Shown here one piece after another: positions 1 to 7,062 of a stretch of 10,985 bases of DNA. The DNA is from Circinella umbellata (taxonomy: Eukaryota; Mucoromycota; Mucoromycetes; Mucorales; Lichtheimiaceae): positions 1-10,985 of the forward strand of contig JAIWNF010000200.1 in assembly GCA_025093555.1 (NCBI GenBank), given 5' to 3'. The position numbers were made by a program, and so were the translations under genes. The notes under the pieces are model-generated. The model was not told the origin of the DNA. It did not search any database and was given only the letters and a program-made list of their open reading frames with translations. Position 1 is the stretch's first letter. Each line of letters begins with the position of its first letter.

Positions 1-190
1 TATAGTTCTTTCTTGTTTTTTCTCCTTTTTAATTACTGGATTTTGAAGTTTCCAATGATAATAACATAAATCTTCCCCCTTCATAATATCTTTATTACAA
101 ATAAATATATTATTATCATTTTGTTCTAAACATATATTGTTTTCAAATCTTATGTCTATATTATTGAGGTCTATTTGAACCTCTTCTTTT
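1..190 (-). pseudogene. Continuation of the Cys/His-rich gene in a shifted frame, cut by the window edge
   Basis: Reading minus-strand codons whose lowest plus coordinate is 1 modulo 3, the sequence is open for about 60 codons from the A-run at 187-194 to base 1. It encodes a third module: Cys at 130-132, Cys at 97-99, Cys at 64-66 and His at 55-57, giving C-x10-C-x10-C-x2-H. This is nearly the spacing of module 2 in the upstream frame. The frame is closed just upstream by a TAA that overlaps the A-run, so a one-base length change in that run separates the two parts. Either the gene is a pseudogene, the homopolymer was misread, or the frame is bridged by slippage. The end of the gene lies outside the window. 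Confidence 0.5.
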
Positions 191-803
191 TTTTATTATT
201 TTTTAATAAAATTTGAAAATATTTATTATAAAATGCATTATTTAATGTAACCTTTTTAGGCCTAGGTTTAATTTCTTTATTATATAACGAAACAGATATA
301 GATGATTTATTTTTAATTTTTTTTTCTTTCATATAATGATCAACACATAAAGATCCTATTTTAGAAGGTTTTTTACATTTTTCCTTTTTTAATGTCAAAG
401 CAGAACAATATATAATATTTTCTGATTTATATGTTCTACTTTTTGGTTTATAATCTTTTTTTGATACAATATGTTTTGAACATTTCCATTTATTAAAATC
501 TATATAATTAATAGGATCATCAACAGATCTATTAATTTTTTTATTACATAACGTGAAAAGTTTAGAGCTGTTTTCTGTATATATATGCATACAATGTGTT
601 CCAGACATAATATTAGTCCATACAGAAGAATATCTCATTTTATTTATAAAAGTTTTTTTTATTAATTTTTCATCTATATTTATATTAAAAGGAGATAAGA
701 TATCATTTAAACAATGTTTAAATGTATCAAACATAATTGACATAAGAGAATTGGGGCATATTGTTAAATCAGTTTGGGGAATGAATTCTCTGGGCTTAAT
801 CAT
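171..803 (-). CDS. Cys/His-rich zinc-module protein, family not recognised
   Basis: This is an intronless 210-codon frame on the minus strand, starting at the ATG at 801-803. It has two C-C-C-H modules that probably bind zinc. Module 1 is C71-x14-C86-x21-C108-x2-H111. Module 2 is C133-x9-C143-x9-C153-x2-H156. The second half is strongly basic, with many Lys, and ends in a poly-Lys stretch encoded by an A8 run (T8 on plus at 187-194). Base composition is far more AT-rich than in the Helitron. The stop at 171-173 is probably not the true end, because a second frame opens inside the A8 run and carries a third module. C-x9-10-C-x9-10-C-x2-H motifs of this kind occur in proteins of large DNA viruses and phages, so an endogenous viral origin is possible, but I cannot name a family. 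That the frame is a real gene is supported by the regular Cys/His spacing across two frames. Confidence 0.6.
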   Translation of the reverse strand: MIKPREFIPQTDLTICPNSLMSIMFDTFKHCLNDILSPFNINIDEKLIKKTFINKMRYSSVWTNIMSGTHCMHIYTENSSKLFTLCNKKINRSVDDPINYIDFNKWKCSKHIVSKKDYKPKSRTYKSENIIYCSALTLKKEKCKKPSKIGSLCVDHYMKEKKIKNKSSISVSLYNKEIKPRPKKVTLNNAFYNKYFQILLKNNKKKKRFK

Positions 804-896
804 TTTAGGTATTAATTTTTAAATAATATAAAAATTCAATTTTTGTTTTTTCGATTTTTAAAATTCTACCAATAATTAAAAATCTGCCGATACTAA

Positions 897-1394
897 TCAA
901 TATAGCAACAAACCGATTAGTCCTCTCAATTGAAATGCTGGAAGGTCTTTTGGAACCACCGGAGTTTTCTGTTTATCCTTGGACGAGACCTCTTTAGTGG
1001 ATGTTTCATTTTTTAACACGTCCTCCATGATCGCCAAACGTTCTTGGAAATCTTTTCATTGTTCATTAAGAGCTTGGACTTCCTCAAGGTTGTTTCTTAT
1101 GGTTGCCAGAGTAATCAAGCTGGTGCAACGAACTAGCTGTTGACGTAAGTATTTTATGACAATTTCCGGTTTGCTATCTGGACCTAATTGGCTAGGGTGA
1201 ATAGACTCAATACCGTCTTGATTGTCGGGAATCCATGGTGATGCGTCTTCCATTGATGAATCAAGATTGAGGTTATTTGTTTGATCGGCAAGACCAGCGG
1301 TTTCATCATTGTTTGTTTGTTGTTGATTATCATGATTTGCAATGGGAGTAGATCGATTGATATCGGAGTTGTTTGAAGTAGGAGTATTAGACAT
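897..1394 (-). pseudogene. Gag-like retrotransposon fragment with an internal stop
   Basis: The minus-strand frame from ATG 1392-1394 runs 112 codons to a TGA at 1056-1058. It then stays open in the same frame for 52 codons to a TGA at 897-899. The N-terminus is polar and rich in Asn, Gln, Ser and Thr. A helical, Leu-rich stretch follows, and after the internal TGA come an amphipathic segment (QERLAIMEDVL) and the segment VVPKDLPAFQL. I associate that last segment with the N-terminal part of gag polyproteins in Mucoromycota Ty3-type elements (recollection, not checked). The conserved similarity ends just after it, so capsid, nucleocapsid and pol are missing. No LTR or primer-binding site could be identified upstream. 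Other explanations, such as a host gene fragment, remain open. Confidence 0.5.
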
Positions 1395-1830
1395 GGTGAT
1401 AGTTCACAAGAAAAAAATGTCATATAGATGGGAAAATAGATAAATAAGGTAAGATAAAAGTAGATAGAAATAGAGATGGATAACAAAATATAAGTCTTGT
1501 GAGAATCGATTAAGTCTTTTATTATGAATAAAGTATCAAGATAAAAAGATAAAGATTATTTATATTATTAATTTTAAGTCTATTTATATTCTTTGGTATA
1601 TAATTTCCCTATCCTACGATGATGGGTTCACTTGTTGTTTTAGTTTCAGTATATTGATATATGATATGTTTTATATTATTATTATTATTATTGGTATATG
1701 ATTGTGATTGGTATATTATTATTGTTATATGTTTCATTTGGTATGATTTGCTTTATATGGTATAATAGAGAAGTAACCGATATTATTATGTTTGAGTTAG
1801 ATCGGTGTATATTATTATTATTTACTTTTG
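1395..1830. other. AT-rich spacer without a supported gene
   Basis: This spacer lies between the divergent gag fragment and the four-exon pseudogene. It contains a purine-rich stretch at about 1430-1490 and short ATT/TTA runs with recurring GGTATAT words at about 1655-1760. I see no coding frame, tRNA or clear promoter. An LTR for the gag fragment would be expected here, but no matching repeat is present in the window. Confidence 0.5.
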
Positions 1831-2042
1831 ATGGTAGGTAGGAATATTACACCAATGACGAAAACATGCTGAAAGTGTAAAACGAAGTCCCATAAGGAAT
1901 TATGAAGAAAAAGAATAGAAATGACAAACAAAGAAACCGAATCTGCATGGGTTTCATTTGTTCAATCGATTTAGCTTGCATCTGTTGATGAGTGGTCCGA
2001 CCAACAATACATTCATTATCTACAAACATTTTATAATGCTCA

Positions 2043-2133
2043 GTAACTCTCCTTCATTATAGTATTGTGTTTCTTTTGTGGTGTTGTCATATTTATTGTT
2101 ATCAATATCTAACTATCTATAAATAATATTTAG
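2043..2133 (+). other. Spliceosomal intron 1 of the four-exon pseudogene
   Basis: This intron is 91 bp, with donor GTAACT and acceptor TATTTAG. It interrupts a codon after its second base (CA|G), so the spliced reading runs YNAQ-NALTTV without a break. Continuity on both sides is the main support. Confidence 0.7.
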
Positions 2134-2434
2134 GAACGCTCTTACCACAGTAAGCCAACAAACTACATCTCAGGAAGATGCACTAGAAACATTGTGTAAT
2201 GCATTCAAAGCTGTTGACAGTGCTTCGTATAGAAAAGCCTGGTTAGAGTCAAAGAAGATTGAAAAGAAGAAGAATCTAAAAGAAGATGAAAGATGGACTG
2301 AAGATTGTGAGGAGTTTAAGAATGGCCAGAAAACCATCATAGAAAGAACCCGCAATAATGCTAAAAAAAATTAAAATCTATTATAACAAGCCAAACCATC
2401 CCCAAAGATATCCTCCATTGTTCAGGCAAATTAG

Positions 2435-2537
2435 GTAAAAGAAATAATGTCCTGTTCATTTTCATTTTAAAAAAGTATGCAAGCTAATTGATTTAATGAT
2501 AAAATAAAGGACATAATACAAGCTCGCAAATAATCAG
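2435..2537 (+). other. Spliceosomal intron 2 of the four-exon pseudogene
   Basis: This intron is 103 bp, with donor GTAAAAG and acceptor AATCAG. It splits an Arg codon (AG|A), joining LFRQIR to SANAMAKAKK. A candidate branch site, GCTAAT, lies at about 2482. An acceptor further upstream at about 2510 would put a stop in frame, so 2537 is preferred. Confidence 0.65.
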
Positions 2538-2772
2538 ATCTGCCAATGCAATGGCAAAGGCAAAAAAGGTCCTAAATGATTATAATAAGGCATCCAAGGA
2601 ATTATATCCTAATTTTTCTGACCTGGTATTTAATGATATTAGGTCATTGGAAAACAGTACGTTTTGGGAATATGAGACGAGCAGTAGGGTTGACTTTGGT
2701 GCGTTGCGTGAATACACGTGAATTCTACATGCTGATAGGGAGATGGAATTGTTGAAGATAAATAAGTTACAG

Positions 2773-2842
2773 AACATTATTATTTGATAATACCATAAGC
2801 AATAACATAGTAGTAGTTATTAACAATTGATACTTTTTTTAG
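2773..2842 (+). other. Intron 3 with a degraded splice donor
   Basis: The acceptor is strong: a T-run followed by AG at 2841-2842, joining in phase 0 to DEARELNSYATQ. In the upstream frame the only phase-0 exon end that fits is after the CAG codon at 2770-2772, but the next two bases are AA, not GT. Read-through meets a TGA at 2785-2787. The donor therefore appears mutated, another sign of decay. Confidence 0.5.
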
Positions 2843-3205
2843 GACGAGGCAAGAGAATTAAATTCATATGCAACTCAGAGATATAGGAAATTGTTGAAGG
2901 CGAAAGAAACTGAAGAGCGAGGAGTTGCATATGAATGTTTAATTGAGCGTAAACTGGCAGATGCCAAAAAAAAAATTTATAAGAAAAATGAGTTTATGTT
3001 TGACGAAAATAGTGAAGAAAATATGATAGCCGTAGAAGAAAATCCAAATGACGAGGAAGATGATGAAAATGAAGAATTACGCGAGGATACATTTATGATT
3101 GATTTATCTAAAATCTTATTACACATCTATGGTGAGGTACATGGAGAAGAAGGCTATGCCGAATTGCAAGAAGAACTCCCTGCTGGCCAGGAATTTGAAT
3201 TGTAA

Positions 3206-3830
3206 TTTGTGCATCAGTTTTTCTTTTTCCTTCTCCTTTATTATTATCATTCTTATTATTATTATTATTAGTAGCATTTTACTATTGTTATTATCACTAT
3301 TATCGATCTCTTTTTCTTCATATTCTTTGTCTACTCTCACTCTATACTTTTTTTCAAACATACACCTTATTTTTCATTTAAGAAAAAACTTTCTTTCTTT
3401 TCGTTATTGTTATCATTTTATATTATCAGCAATACATTATTATCAGTAGTATTTTACTATAATTATTATCACCAATCTCAGTCCCCCTGCTACTATCATT
3501 GCCAACCTCAGTCTCTTTTCTAATATTATTTTCAATATTGTCAATATCTTTTCTACTGCTGTATCACTCTTTTCAATCTCTTTCTATATTGTTAATATTG
3601 TTCTCATTCTCTTTTCTACTGTTGGCGCCTATCTCAATTTCTTTTTTATTCACAATCACTTTTTCACTGCTATTTTCATATCCTCAATATCTTTTTATTA
3701 TTGTTAGCACTCTTCTCCATCTCTTTTTTTGCTATTATTATCATTATTTTCAAACTCTTTCACTACTATTATCATTATTATGATTCTTTTTTATTATTAG
3801 CAACGACTCACTTTATTGTTATATAGAATA

Positions 3831-3905
<75 letters not shown>

Positions 3906-4020
3906 CACCACTTTATTCTCAATATCTTTCGTTATTTTCAGTATTATTTTTATTATTATCTTCAATGACTTTATTAAAAGTATTTTACTACTATTATTAG
4001 TCCTTGCAACTAGGTTTGAC
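3206..4020. repeat. Pyrimidine-rich degenerate minisatellite tract
   Basis: About 800 bp in which the plus strand is almost all T, C and A, with very few G. Loosely repeated units of about 25-35 bp, resembling CTCAATMTCTTTTCTAYTATT, alternate with ATT/TTA triplet runs. Open frames here encode only Leu/Ile/Ser/Phe-rich low-complexity strings and are not genes. Confidence 0.75.
3833..3905. repeat. Perfect (TTA)n microsatellite, about 24 units
   Basis: There are 73 uninterrupted bases of the TTA/ATT triplet, inside the degenerate tract. The lack of any interruption suggests a young, length-variable locus. The poly-Ile minus-strand frame across it is an artefact of the repeat. Confidence 0.97.
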
Positions 4021-4422
4021 TTCACATCAAATTGGATTCAATTGTACCTACACATAGATTCGATTTCTCCTATAGCCAGTGCTATCTTATGTTGGTGTTA
4101 AGACCTTCGAGGTTAATAAAGATACGTAAACAAGGGAAAATCAAATAAAATAGTTCTTGAGTAACAAGAAAATAAATAAGTAAAACAATATAGTAAAGCT
4201 AAACAAGATTCGGTGTCTGTTTGTGTCACTAACATTAAATACTATTAAAAATCGTGAGAGTTCAAGTTTTTGTTCTTTTATGCCAAAACCACTAGTATGT
4301 AATAACAGTAAAGAGTAGTTTATCAAAAATAATCAAATAATAAGAATAATACATAATCAAATAAAAGTAAAAAAAAATCACATGAAGAGGAAATTGTTAA
4401 AAATTGTTACAAAAGGTAAAGA
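4021..4422. other. AT-rich spacer, no gene seen
   Basis: This stretch has mixed, less repetitive sequence than its left flank. The minus-strand frame at 4141-4326 is hydrophobic and shows no recognisable motif. I looked for an LTR beginning TGTTGG at about 4090, but found no second copy and no matching target duplication. No tRNA is visible. Confidence 0.45.
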
Positions 4423-4475
4423 ATATTCATTAGGAACACCTTTGATATTCATTAGGAACACCTTTGATATTCATT
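4423..4475. repeat. 22-bp tandem repeat, 2.4 copies
   Basis: Two identical 22-bp units occupy 4423-4444 and 4445-4466 (ATATTCATTAGGAAC... ending CCTTTG), followed by a 9-bp partial unit. They are perfect copies, so the duplication is recent. No function is evident. Confidence 0.9.
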
Positions 4476-4549
4476 TGATATCAGATTTGACTTTACTTCT
4501 TTTTTTTTATTTTAATTGATCGGCGAAGAGGATTCGATTTAACTCAATA

Positions 4550-4851
4550 CAGTAGACCAAATTTTTGCATTGCTGCCAACTGAAAAGCCCCAAATTCGCA
4601 ACTTTTTGAAGGAAGTGTCATCAAATACTTGAATTGCAAATTGGAAGGTATATCAATCAACGTCTATTGAGGAAAATTTATAGTGTATTTAATATATTCA
4701 TAAAAAAAAGTAAATGCATACATAGTATGTAGACTGGAGCTGCCACCTATAATAGTTATAACTACTAAATACTTAATCCTACCAATTGAAAACCCCTACT
4801 TTCCTCATCAACTTTTTTGAAGTGTCAAGTTGCAAAACCAGGAGTCTACTA
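4550..4851. mobile_element. Candidate TA-flanked MITE (Tc1/mariner-like ends), diverged
   Basis: The left end reads TA|CAGTAGACC and the right end, on the other strand, reads TA|TAGTAGACTCC. Both are followed some bases later by TTTTGCA. TA flanks and a CAGT-type start are typical of Tc1/mariner-derived MITEs. The 302-bp interior has no open frame. It contains two similar blocks in direct orientation, at 4576-4620 and 4782-4827, that share CCAAYTGAAAA, CAACTTTTTTGAA-like and GTGTCA words. The terminal match covers only about 10 bases plus the TTTTGCA word, so this could be chance or an old, decayed copy. Confidence 0.35.
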
Positions 4852-4989
4852 TATTAGATCCATCTTTACCTGAAGTCAGGTTAGAATTAAAGAAATAATT
4901 AGTCAAACATTTAGTATAGTTAGGATAGTTTGCTCCCCTTCTTGTTTAACAACAATTAATATACTCTTTCAAATAAACTCTTTTCTATG

Positions 4990-5030
4990 ACCACTTGATC
5001 AGTGTGGTATATGTGCGCCGCATAACTACC
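4990..5030. other. Two adjacent imperfect palindromes in a GC-richer island
   Basis: Bases 4990-5008 (ACCACTTGATCAGTGTGGT) match their own reverse complement at most positions. Bases 5006-5030 can fold as GGTA+TATG pairing with CATA+TACC around a GC-rich loop. They stand out in a strongly AT-rich desert. The role is unknown, and no neighbouring gene depends on them. Confidence 0.4.
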
Positions 5031-5239
5031 TAATCATAATAATCCTAATATAATTATAATATAAACTGAAAAGCAGAGCTTATAATAAACATACGTCGGT
5101 TGTTCACAAATAATACATCACTGTATAAATAATAATCATAACAAATCGTATATATAATAATACTTATAAATCATACACATCATAAAGAAGATCATCAAAC
5201 ATAAAGATGTTTATTTATTCATATAATAATATACAATAA

Positions 5240-5258
5240 TATCCATCCTCAATGGATA
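5240..5258. other. Short perfect hairpin
   Basis: A 7-bp stem TATCCAT/ATGGATA is separated by the loop CCTCA. In AT-rich DNA such a stem can arise by chance. It lies 235 bp before the Helitron coding region with no evident role. Confidence 0.4.
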
Positions 5259-5352
5259 GGAAATATAAAATAGAAATATATAAAGACTTACAACTTAATA
5301 ATTTAATTTATTCATTCTTTTTATCATCTATATTATTAAAATAACAACTTTT

Positions 5353-5406
5353 ACACAAAAAAGGAAATTTTATTAGTAAAACTTACTACTACACAAAAAA
5401 GGAAAT
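5353..5406. repeat. Direct repeat pair upstream of the Helitron coding region
   Basis: The 16-bp word ACACAAAAAAGGAAAT occurs at 5353-5368 and at 5391-5406, a spacing of 38 bp. It lies 88-141 bp before the first Helitron ATG, so it may belong to the Helitron 5' region or promoter. I could not place the 5' terminus (a TC start after A) with confidence. Confidence 0.7.
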
Positions 5407-5493
5407 AGGACTGAGTAAAAAAATGTTATTTTTTTTCAGGTGTAATAATATCATAAGGTGGAAAATAATATTCTTTTAACTTCTTTATAAGTC

Positions 5494-6045
5494 ATGTCAA
5501 CTTCCATTTGTAATTCTTGCGGCGTATCTAGTCATCAACATACTAACCACCGAGATTGTCTCAACAATCCGAATCGTCTATTGAGCCGTGATCACAATGA
5601 GAACCATAGGCACGACTTTGAAATTGTTTTAGCTCCTTCTACTATTGCTGTGCCTGTTTGCCCCAGCTGTGGACAAGAGGGCCACAGACGTGTTACCCAC
5701 CGCGATTGCTTGAACAATCGAAATCGTTTGGCATTCAGTGATCATAATAAGAACAATGAGGATGGTTCTGACTTTGTCCAAACCTCTTCTACAATTGCTG
5801 TGCCTATTTGCTCCAGCTGTGGACAAAAGGGCCACCGACGTACTATGCACCGAGATTGTTTGAACAATCCAAATTGTTTGGAGATGCGTGATCGCAATAA
5901 GAATGAAGCGCGCGATTTGGAATTTATTCGAGAGTCATCAGAAATTGCTGTTCCTGTTTGTTCGAGTTGTAGACAAGAAGGTCACAGGCGTGTAACACAT
6001 AATGATTGACCAAATAACCCTAGCAACCGGGATGACTCAGAAATT
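5494..6045 (+). pseudogene. Helitron exon 1: four zinc knuckles with a 50-residue period
   Basis: From ATG 5494 the frame runs 171 codons to TGA 6007-6009 and stays open beyond it to the donor GTTAGT at 6046. It holds four knuckles of the form C-x2-C-x4-H-x4-H-x2-C. They are at C6-C9-H14-H19-C22, C56-C59-H64-H69-C72, C106-C109-H114-H119-C122 and C156-C159-H164-H169. Each is followed by a conserved LNN-type linker. The fourth lacks its last Cys because that codon is the TGA at 6007. The next residues, PNNP, match the linker, so the stop is a mutation and not the true end. Such knuckles probably bind single-stranded nucleic acid. The domain precedes the Rep region, as in other fungal Helitrons with N-terminal zinc motifs. 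Confidence 0.85.
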
Positions 6046-6145
6046 GTTAGTTCATTATTTCTACAAGTTTTCTATACCTATTCTATTAGTGATTATTTAG
6101 CGAGTATATTAATGATTAATTATATGTTTATGGTATTGATTAAAG
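6046..6145 (+). other. Helitron intron 1
   Basis: This intron is 100 bp, with donor GTTAGT and acceptor TTAAAG, in phase 0. It joins the knuckle exon to AHNAARVSSNTIQERHSFGS in frame. Reading through the intron instead gives a hydrophobic, unrelated string. Confidence 0.65.
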
Positions 6146-6979
6146 GCTCACAATGCTGCCCGTGTTTCCAGCAACACGATTCAAGAACGACATTCTTTTG
6201 GATCTATGGATAATGAATGTACTCACTGTCACGCTCGGCTTTGGAATCAAGAGCGCATTTCTTCAAGCTCCCTGATCAGACCCCGATTTAACATATGATG
6301 TCAGCAAGAAACTGTGCAACTTCCAGAACTAAGTCCCGTACCTACAGAAATAGTTCAAAGGCTTTATGGTAGTGATTCTAATTCTGCACACTTTCGTTCT
6401 AATATTTGTGCCTACAACAATGTGTCTAGCTAAATGTGTTAAGCTTTACATTACTTGGAGCTAATATCGATCATACTGTTGCTAATGCTCGCGGTGGAGC
6501 ATATAATTTTCATATCCACGGAAGCATGTACCATAGCATTGGATCACTGTTGCCTAATGAGAATAAGACACCAGCATTTGCACAAATTTATGTGCTTGAT
6601 AGTTCATCTGCTGAAACTGCCAATCGGCATGCTGTTGCTCCTGTAACTCTTAATAATGCTGTACTCCACCAACAATTACAAAACATGATGCATCGCGTTA
6701 ATCCATTCGTCACATCCTTTTAAAGTATGGCAGAAGTTTCACGCACTCATGGTATTGATAATGTAAGAATGGTAATTAGATCCGAAGATACTCCAGATCA
6801 TAGACGCTATAACGCACCAACTGCCGATGAAATTGGAATTCTTATTGTCGGAAATGATGGAGATAAAAATGCTGGTATGCGAGATATCGTCCTGAGAACG
6901 CGAGCTGATGGCTTAGAAAGAATCAGTGAAATGAATTGCTTCTATGATGCACTGCATTATGTCTTACTTTTTCCTTAAG
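6146..6979 (+). pseudogene. Helitron pre-Rep region, broken by stops and a 14-bp insertion
   Basis: Typical Helitron N-terminal sequence is present. It contains NECTHCHARLWNQER, a CQQETVQLPELSP segment, FRSNICAYNN, LLGANIDHTV, YHSIGSLLP, PAFAQIYVLD and CFYDALHYVLLFP. Stops fall at 6296-6298 (TGA where the family has Cys, next to CQQ), 6721-6723 (TAA inside VTSF-SMAEV) and 6976-6978 (TAA directly after LLFP, where the family usually has Tyr). A 14-bp insertion near 6425-6438 shifts the frame. Only two uninterrupted pieces of about 95 and 83 codons remain, at 6436-6723 and 6727-6978. The region lies upstream of the nuclease core and is conserved in the family, but its role is poorly known. Confidence 0.9.
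6425..6438 (+). other. 14-bp insertion resembling a transposon footprint
   Basis: AATGTG occurs at 6419-6424 and again at 6433-6438, flanking the 8-bp TCTAGCTA. Taking out 14 bp makes the reading frame run from AYNNV directly into LSFTLLGA, the expected Helitron order. The pattern of duplicated target plus short filler is what an imprecise cut-and-paste excision leaves. A template-slippage event is the alternative. Confidence 0.6.
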
Positions 6980-7062
6980 GTTAGTAACGTGCCATAAGCA
7001 GATTGCCATTTTTTAGAGCCGTGTATACACTAATAATTCAATGCTATAATAATATATTATAG
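6980..7062 (+). other. Helitron intron 2, with a damaged exon junction
   Basis: The donor is GTTAGT at 6980 and the acceptor is TTATAG ending at 7062, 83 bp in all. The flanking conserved segments LLFP and DEGWTIDA are the expected neighbours. The spliced frame is one base short, however, and a TAA stands where Tyr is expected. A base was probably lost at the donor side. Confidence 0.55.

Larger units (their letters stand above)
1831..3205 (+). pseudogene. Four-exon pseudogene of an unrecognised protein family
   Basis: Four coding segments join with consistent phases. Exon 1 is 1831-2042, exon 2 is 2134-2434, exon 3 is 2538-2772 and exon 4 is 2843-3205. Exon 1 has a small Cys/His motif (KCKTKSHKEL) and the segment DEWSDQQYIHYLQTFYNAQ. 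Exons 2-4 are charged and mostly helical or coiled-coil, with Lys-rich stretches. Exon 4 holds a very acidic tract (EENPNDEEDDENEELRED) and ends GQEFEL. Defects are TGA at 1870-1872, TGA at 1903-1905, TAG at 1972-1974, a one-base frameshift in the A8 run at 2363-2370, TGA at 2719-2721, and loss of the donor of intron 3. After the A-run shift exon 2 continues with NKPNHPQRYPPLFRQIR, which joins cleanly to exon 3. The product would be about 370 residues. I considered a KDZ-transposase-associated protein but see no transposase signature. The true start could be the ATG at 1831 or at 1855. Confidence 0.65.

Noticed and set aside
553..822. An 89-codon plus-strand frame
   Set aside because: It overlaps the antisense Cys/His-rich gene, whose Cys/His spacing is far more convincing.
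1831..3205. Assignment of the four-exon pseudogene to KDZ transposases
   Set aside because: No catalytic motif or long transposase domain is visible, and the assembled length is too short. The family is left unnamed.
3099..3783. Hydrophobic plus-strand frames that could be membrane proteins
   Set aside because: They are Leu/Ser/Phe/Ile strings from pyrimidine-rich repeats, with no start context, conserved motif or stable composition.
3819..4025. A minus-strand protein with a poly-Ile stretch
   Set aside because: The poly-Ile is simply the TTA/ATT microsatellite.
4090..4500. A solo LTR beginning TGTTGG
   Set aside because: No matching CA end with a target duplication and no second copy was found in the window.
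5006..5034. A Helitron 3' end (hairpin followed by CTAA and T)
   Set aside because: The CTAA overlaps the putative stem and does not follow it at the usual 10-12 bases. The stem is short, and no second Helitron lies upstream.
5494..6009. A stand-alone 171-residue zinc-knuckle gene
   Set aside because: The frame stays open past TGA 6007 with the conserved linker and joins in phase to the next Helitron exon. It is therefore exon 1 with a mutated Cys codon.
6007..6298. A non-standard code in which TGA encodes Cys
   Set aside because: Other lesions in the same gene are TAA stops and frameshifts, and TGA in the 1831-3205 pseudogene fits Arg (CGA) better than Cys at some sites. Ordinary decay explains all of it.
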